From contig NC_013165.1 of the NCBI RefSeq assembly GCF_000023885.1, positions 930,001 through 994,000 of the forward strand: DNA of 64,000 nt, in the 5' to 3' direction. Under the pieces are notes generated by a model. That model did no database searches. It saw only the letters and a list, made by a program, of their open reading frames with translations, and had not been told where the DNA came from. Position 1 is the first letter of the stretch. Each line of letters begins with the position of its first letter. Position numbers and translations under genes: made by a program. The stretch comes from Slackia heliotrinireducens DSM 20476 (lineage in GTDB: Bacteria; Actinomycetota; Coriobacteriia; Coriobacteriales; Eggerthellaceae). Of this stretch, positions 1 to 8,886 are shown piece by piece.

Positions 1-735
1 AAACCCAAGAAGGTACGACTGGACGACCTGCTGGTCGAGCAGGGTCTGTTCGTCGACCGCGGCGAGGCGCTGCGCGCCGTGCTGGCCCATGAGGTCAAGG
101 TGGACGACGTGTACGCGACGAGTGCGGCCGTGCTCGTGCGTCCCGACGCGGATATCCAGGTCAAAGGGCGGAAACGCTACGTATCCCGCGGAGGCTACAA
201 GCTGGAAGGCGCCCTTAAGCACTTCGGGCAGGATGTCACGGGGCTGCGCTGCATCGATATCGGCAGTTCGACGGGAGGGTTCACCGATTGCCTTCTCAAA
301 TCAGGTGCCGCCGAAGTGACCTGCGTTGATGTGAACTACAGCGAGCTTGCGTGGAGCCTGCGAAGCGATGAGCGCGTCCGCGTGTTCGAGCGCACCAACA
401 TCCGCACCGCCGACCCCGTGGCGTTGGGCGCGCCCTTCGACCTTCTGGTCGCGGATCTTTCCTTCATCGGCTTGGCCGGCCTTGCCCAGGTGTTCGCCTC
501 GCTCTGCCGTCCGGGCAGCGTGTTCATTGCCCTGGTGAAACCCCAGTTCGAAAGCTTGCATGAGGAAACCGACCGCGGCATCGTACGAGACGAGAACGTG
601 CGCCTACGCACTGTGTCCGAAGTGGAGGCGGCCCTGTCTGATGCAGGGTTCGCTGTCGAAGGGTTCGTCGAGAGCCAGATTACCGGCACGAAGGGCAATG
701 TGGAGTATCTGCTGCGCGCCGTATTCGAAGGTTAG
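1..735 (+). CDS. tlyA: TlyA family rRNA (cytidine-2'-O)-methyltransferase, 5' partial
   Basis: The reading frame is open from the first base, so the start lies outside the window. The visible N-terminus (RLDDLLVEQGL, DRGEALRAV) is the S4 RNA-binding domain, followed by an FtsJ/RrmJ-like Rossmann methyltransferase with the SAM motif DIGSSTGGFTD. The family's K-D-K-E catalytic set is visible as SRGGYKL, VADLSF, LVKPQFE and KGNVEYL. TlyA proteins 2'-O-methylate cytidines in 16S and/or 23S rRNA. The older hemolysin name is misleading. It converges on elp3 with 12 bp between stops and no clear terminator. Confidence 0.93.
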   Translation, partial: KPKKVRLDDLLVEQGLFVDRGEALRAVLAHEVKVDDVYATSAAVLVRPDADIQVKGRKRYVSRGGYKLEGALKHFGQDVTGLRCIDIGSSTGGFTDCLLKSGAAEVTCVDVNYSELAWSLRSDERVRVFERTNIRTADPVALGAPFDLLVADLSFIGLAGLAQVFASLCRPGSVFIALVKPQFESLHEETDRGIVRDENVRLRTVSEVEAALSDAGFAVEGFVESQITGTKGNVEYLLRAVFEG

Positions 736-747
736 CGCCCGCGGCAG

Positions 748-2559
748 CTACAGCGCCTTGGTGAGGTACAGACCGTTGTCGGAAAACCCCTGCTTGCGGT
801 AGTATTCCCGCGTGCCTACCGCGCTGATCACGTTGATGGCGGAAAAGCCTGCATCGGAGGCGATGTCGCACGCTCGGGCCACCAGCTTCTTGCCGAGGCC
901 CCTGTGCTGGGCCGCTGTGCCTGCGGTTCCGATGCCTGACACCTTTCCGTACACGTGCACTTCGCGGATCATAGCTTCGCCAGGCAACACGGCAAGCTCA
1001 TCGGCGTGTTCTTGCACGTACTCGGCATGCGGCAGCGACAGCCGCAGGAACCCCGCAATAGCTCCTGACGGGGTGACCCATTGCAGGAAGTGTTCGTCGG
1101 AAACTCTGGTCGTGTACGCCACGTCTTCCAGATGCACGGTGTCGTCGTCCATGTCTGCATTGTTGATTTCACGGTAGCGGATCTCATGCACCGGCTCTCC
1201 GGTCTTGGCCACCATCTGCTCCACAAGCTGCCTCAGGTTGCCGTGCTTGTTGCCCGCCATGATGTCATGGGCCGAGATGTCCCTGATCATGCGCGAGATG
1301 CGGGTGTAGGGCGGGGTGGCAAGCGTGTCTTGGACCAGCACGTCCAGCAGCTCTTCGTCCGAATAGGGCGCCCAGCTGCCATTCAGGTAATGCTTCTTCA
1401 GCCCCGTGCCGTCCACCAGCATGCAGGGGTACAGCTTCACCTCGTCGGGCTTATACGCTTCGTCCCGCGTGAAGGCAAGGTATTCGTGTTTGTCCTGCTC
1501 AGGCGAGGACCCGTAAAGGTTTACCATGATGTGGGCGTGGATTTTGAACCCGTAGAGGCGCACCAGCTCGAAGGCGTGGCGGGTGTCCGTGGCGCTGCTG
1601 ACCCGCAGATTCTTGCGCAGGATGTCCCCGTCTAGGCTCTGGATGCCCATTTGGATTTTCGTGGCGCCCATGCGGCGGATAAGCCGAAGGCTTTCCGGAG
1701 TGATGGTATCGGGTCGCGTCTCCACCACCAGGCCCACCACACGGTGCGCCGCATTCTCGTTGATGCGGTGCTGGCGCTCCAGCTCTTCCATGGACGCCTT
1801 CTGCATCGAGGCGATGCGCTGCCATGCGGGGTTTTCGTCATACAGTTTATGAAATGCCTGGTTGAAGGTAAGCCTGCCATCGTTCACCTGTTCCTGCAAA
1901 GGCGCGGCGATGCTTTTCAGGCGATCCCGGTCGTTGGAAAGCCCGGTCGAGCGGTACCAGGCGCGGCGCTCTTTGGCATGCGCCTCCGCGGCGTCGCCGT
2001 CGTTGAGGGCGCGGAACAGCTCGCAGACGAACCAGGTCTGGTACTCCTGCGGGTAGTCGCACCAGGTGCCTCCCAGGATGATGACCTCCACCTTGTCGGT
2101 GACGTGTCCCATGCCGGTGAGCGCCCGGATGCGGGACGTCATCTGCAGGTACGGGTCGAACCAGCTGCGCTCGGCACGCTGGCATACCGGTTCGTCGGAC
2201 AGATAGCTCTTCGGCATCTTCAGGTCATTGGGGCAGTACAGGCAGTTGCTGGAGCAGGGCCAAGGCTTCGCCATGACGGTGACGGTGGCCACGCCGGAGG
2301 CGGTGCGCCGCGGTTTCAGGCGCAGCGTACGTTCCAGCCTGTCTTCAAGGGCGGGGTCGATGTTCCAAGACGCCCAGCGGTCCGGGTCGTTGGCCTTCGT
2401 CTTCCGATAGAACGCCAGGACCTTCTTCTTGGAAAAATGGTCCTCGTTGCGCTTGATGTTCTGGTTGTGCTTGCGGATGAAACGTTCCAACTCCTCTGAG
2501 CTGAGCGGTTCGTCGCACAGGCGCAATGTTTCCAATATGTCCAACAGCAGTGCTTCCAT
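748..2559 (-). CDS. elp3: Elp3-type tRNA U34 carboxymethyltransferase (radical SAM + GNAT)
   Basis: 603 aa. An N-terminal helical region is followed by a radical SAM core with the cluster motif CSSNCLYC (Cys 102, 106, 109) and the strand IILGGTW, and a C-terminal GNAT acetyltransferase domain (VHVYGKVSGIG, QHRGLGKKLV, YYRKQGF). This is the Elp3 architecture that makes 5-carboxymethyluridine at tRNA wobble U34 from acetyl-CoA and SAM. The frame stays open upstream to 3210 but that part is antisense to the divergent methyltransferase, so I start at the ATG just before the conserved N-terminus. The ribosome-binding site is weak. Its start is 39 bp from the start of a Trm9-like methyltransferase on the other strand. 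Confidence 0.93.
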   Translation of the reverse strand: MEALLLDILETLRLCDEPLSSEELERFIRKHNQNIKRNEDHFSKKKVLAFYRKTKANDPDRWASWNIDPALEDRLERTLRLKPRRTASGVATVTVMAKPWPCSSNCLYCPNDLKMPKSYLSDEPVCQRAERSWFDPYLQMTSRIRALTGMGHVTDKVEVIILGGTWCDYPQEYQTWFVCELFRALNDGDAAEAHAKERRAWYRSTGLSNDRDRLKSIAAPLQEQVNDGRLTFNQAFHKLYDENPAWQRIASMQKASMEELERQHRINENAAHRVVGLVVETRPDTITPESLRLIRRMGATKIQMGIQSLDGDILRKNLRVSSATDTRHAFELVRLYGFKIHAHIMVNLYGSSPEQDKHEYLAFTRDEAYKPDEVKLYPCMLVDGTGLKKHYLNGSWAPYSDEELLDVLVQDTLATPPYTRISRMIRDISAHDIMAGNKHGNLRQLVEQMVAKTGEPVHEIRYREINNADMDDDTVHLEDVAYTTRVSDEHFLQWVTPSGAIAGFLRLSLPHAEYVQEHADELAVLPGEAMIREVHVYGKVSGIGTAGTAAQHRGLGKKLVARACDIASDAGFSAINVISAVGTREYYRKQGFSDNGLYLTKAL

Positions 2560-2598
2560 AAACTGGCATGGTACAGGATATAATGACCCAGATGCCTT

Positions 2599-3336
2599 AT
2601 GGATAAACGAACTGCTGAAATACTCTGCGAGCTCAACAACGGGTTCTACCGCGCGAATGCTGCGTCCTTCGCTGAAACCCGCAATCACCCTTGGCCGGGC
2701 TGGGCACGCTGCATGGACGTCATGGGCAAGCCCGATACGGTGCTTGACCTGGCATGCGGTAGCCTGCGCTTCGAACGGTTCCTGCCCGATGCAATCGCCT
2801 ATGCGGTCGATGCCTGCGACCCTCTTGTGGAGGAGGCGGGAGGGGCCGGGCCGAATGTTCGGTTCCAGAAGCTGGACATCATCCGCATCCTTCTGGACGG
2901 CGGGGATCTGACGGAAGCCATCGAGGCGCCGATGTGCGATGCAGCGGTGTGCTTCGGGTTCATGCATCATGTGCCGGGGTTCGACCGGCGGGTTGCCGTG
3001 CTTAAGGCGCTTGTCGACTGCGTGCGGCCCGGGGGACATGTCTGCGTGTCCTTCTGGCAGTTCATGAACAACGGCAAGCTGGCTGAGAAGGCAAGGTGCA
3101 CTACTGAAGCAGCATGCGCCGAAATCGGACTTGACCAGGATGTTCTTGAAGAGAACGATTACCTCATCGGTTGGCAGAACGCTGTGGGGGCGTACAGGTA
3201 CTGCCATCATTTCACGAATGGGGAAGTGGAGCAGCTTGCTCAGGCCGTATCGGACGGCGCCTGCGCCGTCGAGTTCTTCAACGCTGACGGTCGGACAGGG
3301 GATATGAACCGGTATTGCGTGCTCAGGCGGTTGTAG
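2599..3336 (+). CDS. Trm9/ALKBH8-like SAM-dependent methyltransferase
   Basis: 245 aa, class I methyltransferase. The N-terminus (FY..NAASFAETR..PWPGW) matches the signature of the eukaryotic Trm9/ALKBH8 methyltransferase domain, where the yeast protein has VYNEIAPHFSQTRYKPWP. Motif I is VLDLACGSLRFE. The stretch CFGFMHHV...DRRVAVLKALVDCVRPGG parallels the Trm9 VVHHWST..RRVEVI segment. Trm9 methylates the carboxymethyl group made by Elongator/Elp3, giving mcm5U34. Placement head-to-head with elp3 supports that role here, but the substrate is inferred. A generic small-molecule methyltransferase remains possible. Confidence 0.75.
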   Translation: MDKRTAEILCELNNGFYRANAASFAETRNHPWPGWARCMDVMGKPDTVLDLACGSLRFERFLPDAIAYAVDACDPLVEEAGGAGPNVRFQKLDIIRILLDGGDLTEAIEAPMCDAAVCFGFMHHVPGFDRRVAVLKALVDCVRPGGHVCVSFWQFMNNGKLAEKARCTTEAACAEIGLDQDVLEENDYLIGWQNAVGAYRYCHHFTNGEVEQLAQAVSDGACAVEFFNADGRTGDMNRYCVLRRL

Positions 3337-3351
3337 GCTGCCGTATGCCGC

Positions 3352-4935
3352 CTACTGTTTGATGCTCAGGGGCAGCGACTGCAGCTTGATGCGGATGATG
3401 CGGCGCACGGATTCGTTGATGCGCTCTTCGTCCAGGGGTCCGTGGGCCACGGCGTCGAGCACCTGGTTGTACGAGGATTCGAAATCCGCCGGGCAGAAGA
3501 TCATGTCGCAACCGGCACGCAGGGCGTCGACAGCTGCTCCCTTGTGCGTTGCCATGATATCGTTATCCAGGCGGTCGGTCATGATGATACCTTCGAATCC
3601 CAACTCGTCACGGAGCAGGTCGGTTACGACCGATGCGGACAGGCATGCGGGCGTTTCTCCTGCCACACAGGGGATGGACGCGTTGCTTACCATGATAGCC
3701 GGCACGCCGGCGTCGATGGCTGCCGTAAACGGCAACATGTTCTTGTCGCGCAGCGCGGCGTCGGTGGCCAGCGAGTACATGACGGACCCGTCTTGAGGGC
3801 AGGCGATGCCCGGGAAATGCTTGACAATCGTCATGACCGATGATTTCGTGTAGCTCTCGATTTCCGCCGAGACCATCGCGGAGACTACGGCGGGGTCGTT
3901 GGAGAAAGAACGCGAGCTCATCAGCTCGCCGGGCGAGATGTCGAGCTTGTCGTATATGGTTTGGTCCTCGTCGCTTTCGGCTTCTTCGGAGGTCACGTTC
4001 TTCCTGCCGGAGGTCTTGTTGTCCTGGCCGGTTTCGGCATCAGGTTTTTTCTCGGGGGAAGAATCGGCTTCGGGTTCCGAGGCGTCGGTCCGTTCGGCTC
4101 CAACATCGGATTCAGCCTCGGCTTCAGCGCTGGTCTCGGTTCCAGCTTCGGGTTCAACTTCGGCTTCGGCTTCGGTGCCAGCACCGGTCTCAGGCGCAGT
4201 TTCGCTTTCGACCTCGGTGGCCTCGACCGCCTCGGCGTTCTCTTCGGAAGCCGCTTCCTCGGCATCTTCGGCAGGGCTGCTTTCCACAGGGGCGTACTCG
4301 GAACACATGTCGCATACCAGGCCGATATTCGTGTTCAGGCCGATGGCAGAAAGATAGTTTGCAATGCTGTGCGCGCGGTCGCCCGCCTTTTGCGTGTCGC
4401 CGTCGTTTCCGACCTCGCGGGCCGATGGCTGCGCGATCGCGCCGAGCGCGTCGTTGTCGGCGACGGTGTTGAGATACCCGCCTTCCTCGTTAACAGCAAG
4501 CATGAGCGGCAACCCGTTCACGTTGTATCCGTGGAGGAACGCGTTGGTGGTCATGGTGGCGGCCTGGTCGGAGCTTGTGAAGTTGGCTGCGGAGTACAGG
4601 AATCCGCCGACGGGGTAGTGCTGCAGCGCCTCTAGCGTAGCCTCGCTGGCTGCCACGACGGTTTTCACGAAGGTGATGGATTCGGGCGGCACGAAGAAAA
4701 GCTGCGCTACCTTCTGCTCCATAGACATGCGCCGCATTGCCTGCTTGACCTGCTTGTCAAGTTCCTCTTCGGGAGATCCCTCGGAATCGGCTTCGGCGTT
4801 GCTGGACGGGGTGCCGTCGGATTTGCCGTCGGTGCAACCCCAGGCGCCCAGTGCAAACAACGAGGCAGCCCAGCCCATTCCGATGGCGAATGTCCGACGC
4901 GGGATTGCGGGATATGACGGCTTGTTCGTTTCCAT
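3352..4935 (-). CDS. Glycoside hydrolase family 3 (NagZ-like) lipoprotein with acidic insert
   Basis: 527 aa from the chosen ATG. The N-terminus PRRTFAIGMGWAASLFALGAWGC gives a signal peptide with a weak lipobox at Cys34, so probably a surface lipoprotein. GH3 features are the NEEGG segment (149-153), RSFS (342-345), KHFPG (372-376) and the nucleophile region IIMTDRLDND (Asp454). The normal GHG after KHFPG is absent and replaced by IACPQDGS, so the acid/base loop is atypical. A Glu/Ala/Ser-rich stretch of about 115 residues (215-330) interrupts the barrel just before RSFS. Likely beta-N-acetylhexosaminidase ancestry with uncertain activity. The longer frame start (5019) lacks a signal peptide in place. 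Confidence 0.82.
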   Translation of the reverse strand: METNKPSYPAIPRRTFAIGMGWAASLFALGAWGCTDGKSDGTPSSNAEADSEGSPEEELDKQVKQAMRRMSMEQKVAQLFFVPPESITFVKTVVAASEATLEALQHYPVGGFLYSAANFTSSDQAATMTTNAFLHGYNVNGLPLMLAVNEEGGYLNTVADNDALGAIAQPSAREVGNDGDTQKAGDRAHSIANYLSAIGLNTNIGLVCDMCSEYAPVESSPAEDAEEAASEENAEAVEATEVESETAPETGAGTEAEAEVEPEAGTETSAEAEAESDVGAERTDASEPEADSSPEKKPDAETGQDNKTSGRKNVTSEEAESDEDQTIYDKLDISPGELMSSRSFSNDPAVVSAMVSAEIESYTKSSVMTIVKHFPGIACPQDGSVMYSLATDAALRDKNMLPFTAAIDAGVPAIMVSNASIPCVAGETPACLSASVVTDLLRDELGFEGIIMTDRLDNDIMATHKGAAVDALRAGCDMIFCPADFESSYNQVLDAVAHGPLDEERINESVRRIIRIKLQSLPLSIKQ

Positions 4936-5116
4936 AACTAAGACATTGAACACCAACTGCAGAAGAAACGCCATACCTAACCTGCAAAAAGGCCCGAGAA
5001 AGCACGTCTCGCCAGTCATGACGCCCGTTTGTTCTCATTGGTTGAATTTGGGGCACAGCGGCGCGCATCGCGGTATCCTTCCTCTGTCCGTTCCCTTAGA
5101 GAAAGACATTCGGCCC

Positions 5117-6346
5117 GTGTCGTCCTACGTTGCATCCATCAGTTTTTCGGTGTTCAGCTTCCCGCTGGTCGCAGCTTTGTGCACGTTGCCGTACATGGTG
5201 TATCAGTACCGCCGCTACGGTCGCGTGCCGGTGTGGAAGTCCTTCGTCGTATTCTTGTTCATATTCTATATAACCACGGCGTATTACCTGGTCATCATGC
5301 CGCTGCCGGAAAGCCGCGATGCCGTGGTGGCGGGGGCACGCATCCCGAACCTCGAATTGTTCCGGTTCGTGCGCCGCATAGCCGCCCAAGCCGGATTCAG
5401 CATGACAGACCCATCTTCATGGGTTGCGACGCTGATGATCCCCGATGTGTACGAGGCCCTGTTCAACGTGTTTTTGACGGTGCCTTTCGGCATCTTCATG
5501 AAATACTTCTTCGGCTGCCGCTGGTGGCAGGCGCTCGTGTCGGGCTTGGCCTTGTCGCTGTTTTTCGAAACGTCCCAGTTGACAGGCCTATGGGGATGGT
5601 ATGCGCACCCGTACAGGCTTTTCGACGTGGACGACCTGCTGATCAACACCACAGGGGCCATGCTGGGCTTCTGGCTGGCGTTTCCTCTGACGTGGCACCT
5701 GCCCGACATCGACGACATGAACGAGGAGTCGCTGCGCCAAAGCGCGTCGTTTACTACGTTCACGCGCCGACTCTGGGCGTTTGCCATCGATGTTGCGCTT
5801 TGCTCCGGGGCCTTCGCCGTTTGGACCGTGGCGAAACCGACGGTGCCGAACCCCGAGGCTGGCGATCTTGCCGCTCTGCTGGTCATAACAGGAATCGTCT
5901 TCGTGCTGGCTCCGGCTTTGGCCGATCATGCGACGTTTGGGCAGCGTCTGCTGGAGCTGCGCATTGTGGGGCCCGATGGCGGCCGCACCCGATGGTATCG
6001 TGCTTGCGGACGCTACATCCTGCTCATCTGGGTGTTTCTCATGCTGCCTGCCTGGGCGTTCGTCCTTCTGCCACGCACCATCGAAGGCGTGCCCGTCAAT
6101 TCCTCTTTGGTTGCATCGGTCTTGGCGACGGTGTATGGAACGTGGCTGCTGACGGTGGCGGTGCGGGCGATCCGCTCGGCGAGGCGCCATCCTTTCGTCA
6201 TGCTCAACGGCATCCTGACAGACACGCGCATCATGTCGCTCGAGCAGATCAGCGCATTGCGTGGGGCGGACGCGGCTGGCTATTTCGTCAGCAACGATGC
6301 GAGTACGTCGGAAACCTCGGCGAACGAGACGGCGGATTCTGAGTAG
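5117..6346 (+). CDS. VanZ-RDD fusion membrane protein
   Basis: 409 aa if started at GTG 5117, the codon just before the first membrane segment (SSYVASISFSVFSFPLVAAL). The first half is a VanZ-like domain with several membrane spans (FFETSQLTGLWGW, DVDDLLINTTGAMLGFWL). The second half is an RDD domain (RRLWAFAIDVALCSGAF, TFGQRLLELRIVGPDGGRTRWYRACGRYILL). VanZ-like proteins are linked to teicoplanin tolerance or envelope stress, RDD proteins to ion exchange, and the function of the fusion is not known. A frame running back to 4673 is antisense to the GH3 gene and was not used. Its 3' end overlaps the TlpA-like gene on the other strand by 67 bp. Confidence 0.75.
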   Translation: MSSYVASISFSVFSFPLVAALCTLPYMVYQYRRYGRVPVWKSFVVFLFIFYITTAYYLVIMPLPESRDAVVAGARIPNLELFRFVRRIAAQAGFSMTDPSSWVATLMIPDVYEALFNVFLTVPFGIFMKYFFGCRWWQALVSGLALSLFFETSQLTGLWGWYAHPYRLFDVDDLLINTTGAMLGFWLAFPLTWHLPDIDDMNEESLRQSASFTTFTRRLWAFAIDVALCSGAFAVWTVAKPTVPNPEAGDLAALLVITGIVFVLAPALADHATFGQRLLELRIVGPDGGRTRWYRACGRYILLIWVFLMLPAWAFVLLPRTIEGVPVNSSLVASVLATVYGTWLLTVAVRAIRSARRHPFVMLNGILTDTRIMSLEQISALRGADAAGYFVSNDASTSETSANETADSE

Positions 6347-6852
6347 ACGACCACTTTGCCTTCGGCATCCAGAATGAACGTAGTAGGAAGATAATACACC
6401 GAGCCCGCATAAGCGGCGTCTCCTGTAAGGTCGTAATACACGGGGTAGGTGTAGCCCTGCTCCTCGATCCAGGCGGACCCGCTTTCCACGGTTTCCTGCT
6501 CGCCGTCTACCAGGTCGATCATCATGAAGTTGACGTTTTCCCCGTAGGTTTCGTACAGGGCTTGGATGGCAGGGGCCTCATCAACGCAGTAGGGGCACCA
6601 GGTGGCCCAGTAGCCGATGACGACGGGCTTGCCTTTCATGTCCGACAGCGAAACCAGTTCGCCGTCGACGGTCTGAACGGTGAAATCCGGGAAGATGGCG
6701 GCACCGGCTTCTTCCTTTTCCTCACCTGCGGCGGCAACATCGGGAGCAGCGTCGCGCTCCGTCACGTTCACGACTGCGAAGGCGATGCCCGATGCGGCAA
6801 GCACCAGCACAAGGACGATGGCCAAAACGATGGGTTTCTTAACGGGTGACAT
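6280..6852 (-). CDS. TlpA/ResA-like membrane-anchored thioredoxin
   Basis: 190 aa. One N-terminal membrane anchor (KKPIVLAIVLVLVLAASGIAFAVV) is followed by a thioredoxin fold with active site WATWCPYC (CPYC), and PTTFILD holding the conserved cis-proline. This is an extracytoplasmic thiol-disulfide oxidoreductase, of the type that keeps cytochrome c apo-proteins reduced or handles secreted disulfides. The nearby multihaem nrfA fits a role in cytochrome maturation, but that link is inferred. The start is set by an AAGGGGAGG site 8 nt upstream of ATG 6852. The last 22 codons overlap the end of the VanZ-RDD gene. Confidence 0.88.
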   Translation of the reverse strand: MSPVKKPIVLAIVLVLVLAASGIAFAVVNVTERDAAPDVAAAGEEKEEAGAAIFPDFTVQTVDGELVSLSDMKGKPVVIGYWATWCPYCVDEAPAIQALYETYGENVNFMMIDLVDGEQETVESGSAWIEEQGYTYPVYYDLTGDAAYAGSVYYLPTTFILDAEGKVVVYSESAVSFAEVSDVLASLLTK

Positions 6853-6927
6853 GGCGGGCCCTCCCCTTGGGTGCAGCGTGACGAAGCCGTGGCTTGGGTT
6901 GTGCTGTGCCGCTGACGGCACCGAATC

Positions 6928-8355
6928 CTATCCGAACCAGGCCTCTGTCAGCAAACGGATTCCTGGCTCGATGCTTTCGAGCGGTATGGCGGAACAACCG
7001 ACGAGAACGAAGTTCCAGCCGCGCGGCGTGCCGTCTGCCCAGTATATATCGGTTGGATACACGGCGATGCCGTATTCGGCGGCGCTGGCGATAAGCTCGT
7101 CCGCCGAACGACCGTCCTTTGTCCGGACGAGCACATGTAGACCGGCGTTTCCGTCCATGACGTCTATCTTGCCGGCCATGTACGTTTGCAGGCAGCGGAC
7201 CAGCTGTTTGCGCTTTTCCGAATACGACGAATGCAGTTTCTGCAGATGGTTCTGCCAGAAGCCGTTCGCCATATATGAAGAGAGGGCGGCTTGGGTCTGC
7301 CAAGGCACCTGGGCGTGGTAGCCCCTGTTCTTCTCGATCCATTCGATCATGAGTTTCGGTGGCAGCACGGCATAGCTAATGCACAGGGACGGCGAAAGCG
7401 AGCGGGAAAACGAGCCGATTGTGATGATGCGGCCGTTGGCATCCATCGACTGCAGCGACGGGGAGCGACGTATTCCTGCCTGAAATTCCTGGCCGTAGGT
7501 GTCCACAATCACGTATGAGTCGGTCTCTTCAGCCCAAGCGAGCAGCTGCTTCCGTTGCTCCGTGTTGAGCACGGCTGTGGTGGGGAACTGGCACGAGGGC
7601 GTGATGAACAGCACCAGCTGCCTGCCGTCTTTCGGCTGGGGCAACGTGAGGCTGGTGGGGGAGAACGCTGGGTAGCTGCTTACCTTCATGCCCAGGTTCG
7701 CAAATCCTGCGTGAACCTCGTTGAATCCGGGGTTTTCGACGCAGACTTCCGTCGTCGTCCTGTCGAAAAGCGATGCGACGGTGCTAATGATCGCGCGGGT
7801 GTTCGAGAGAACGATGATCTGCTCTGGGATGGCGCGCGTGTTGTCCTCATGGGCCAGATGACGGGCGATTTGCTTGCGCAGCGAGAACAGTCCTTGGGGG
7901 TCGCTGTATCGGGCCGCACTGGGGGCGTGTTTGGAGAAAAGGACGTTGCGGGTCACGCGGGCCCATGTGGTATAGGGGAACGAATCAGGCTCCAGGTTGT
8001 CGTACCTGAAGTCGTATCGTACGTCCGACTCCTCGGTGGCCGGTGCGCATATCGCCTTAAGCCGTTCGATGTCGGCTTGGTACTCTTTCGAGAAGACAAA
8101 GCTGTCGTGGTCGCGTTTCGGCTGCTTGTTGACGAAATAGCCGCTGCCCGGTTTCGTCAGCACCAGGTCTTCCTGAACCGCAAGGCGATAGGCCTGTTCG
8201 ATGGTGTTGGTGGACACGTGCAGGTCGCGGGCGCAGGCTCGAATAGAGGGAAGGCGGGACCCTTCGGGATAGGTTCCATCGTGGATGCCTTCGACAATCT
8301 GCTGATAGAGCTGTTGATAAAACGGTTCATTGCTAGTGCTATCAAGGTAAAGCAC
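6928..8355 (-). CDS. MocR/GabR-like GntR regulator with aminotransferase-fold domain, PLP lysine lost
   Basis: 475 aa. Residues 1-75 are a GntR winged helix (GSRLPSIRACARDLHVSTNTIEQAY). The rest is a fold-type I aminotransferase-like domain. The pyridine-binding Asp is present (VDTYGQEF, Asp285), but the Schiff-base lysine, normally in GTFSKSL, is arginine here: GSFSRSL (Arg318, codon cgc). It therefore cannot hold PLP as the usual internal aldimine. GTG start with GGAGG 9 nt upstream. It is divergent from nrfA across 530 bp containing repeated octamers, so nrfA is a reasonable target. Confidence 0.88.
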   Translation of the reverse strand: MLYLDSTSNEPFYQQLYQQIVEGIHDGTYPEGSRLPSIRACARDLHVSTNTIEQAYRLAVQEDLVLTKPGSGYFVNKQPKRDHDSFVFSKEYQADIERLKAICAPATEESDVRYDFRYDNLEPDSFPYTTWARVTRNVLFSKHAPSAARYSDPQGLFSLRKQIARHLAHEDNTRAIPEQIIVLSNTRAIISTVASLFDRTTTEVCVENPGFNEVHAGFANLGMKVSSYPAFSPTSLTLPQPKDGRQLVLFITPSCQFPTTAVLNTEQRKQLLAWAEETDSYVIVDTYGQEFQAGIRRSPSLQSMDANGRIITIGSFSRSLSPSLCISYAVLPPKLMIEWIEKNRGYHAQVPWQTQAALSSYMANGFWQNHLQKLHSSYSEKRKQLVRCLQTYMAGKIDVMDGNAGLHVLVRTKDGRSADELIASAAEYGIAVYPTDIYWADGTPRGWNFVLVGCSAIPLESIEPGIRLLTEAWFG

Positions 8356-8886
8356 GGATTGACGCCTCCATTGGTACCCGTATGAGGGGGTTCTCCATTC
8401 TTCACTGAATACGACTGCGAGCCCTTCAATTTTATTCGTAGGCCAATGGGCAAACTGTCAGTTTCGGATAATGACGGTTTGGCGGCTGCAAGAGAGCAGG
8501 ACAATAAGGAAAGTTTATCCTTCCTGAAACCAGATGGGGAGCTGGGAGCCCATAAGTAATGAAACTGTTTATCGGGGGGCGTGCGTGCGGGCGGACGGCG
8601 GCTACTCGGGCATCATCTACGTCGACCGTCCAGAGTCGCCGACGCCTGTTTGCAAATAGGCAGGGGAGGTTCTTCCGTGTTGCGAAGAATCGTTTTGGCC
8701 CATCAAACACGTTAGGTAGTAAAGGATGCTTTCAACAGGCGTTTTGATGATAACCTAGCAACTGTTACCAGGACAGTTGCACCAGAAAAAACTTGCAACT
8801 GTACCTTTACCTCAAACCCTTCCACATCATATCTTTTCCATAGTGCAAGAGAAGCAACTTGGCTTTCAATTGGAAGGGGGTTAGCC
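8356..8886. other. Long divergent intergenic region between MocR-like gene and nrfA
   Basis: 531 bp with no credible gene. Short frames here (for example 8559-8747) have biased, non-protein-like composition. The half next to nrfA holds the GCAACTGT repeats and an AAGGGGG ribosome-binding site. A weak -35/-10 pair (TTTACC, 18 bp, TATCTT, about 8806-8835) may be the nrfA promoter. Confidence 0.6.
8758..8802. promoter_or_regulatory. Triple GCAACTGT operator upstream of nrfA
   Basis: GCAACTGT occurs at 8758-8765 and 8795-8802, and its reverse complement ACAGTTGC at 8773-8780. The first two form an inverted repeat with a 7-nt spacer. All three lie upstream of the best candidate -35, where an activator would bind. 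Confidence 0.55.

Noticed and set aside
2560-3210. Upstream in-frame extension of elp3 (217 extra codons)
   Set aside because: Antisense to the Trm9-like gene, and not part of any known Elp3.
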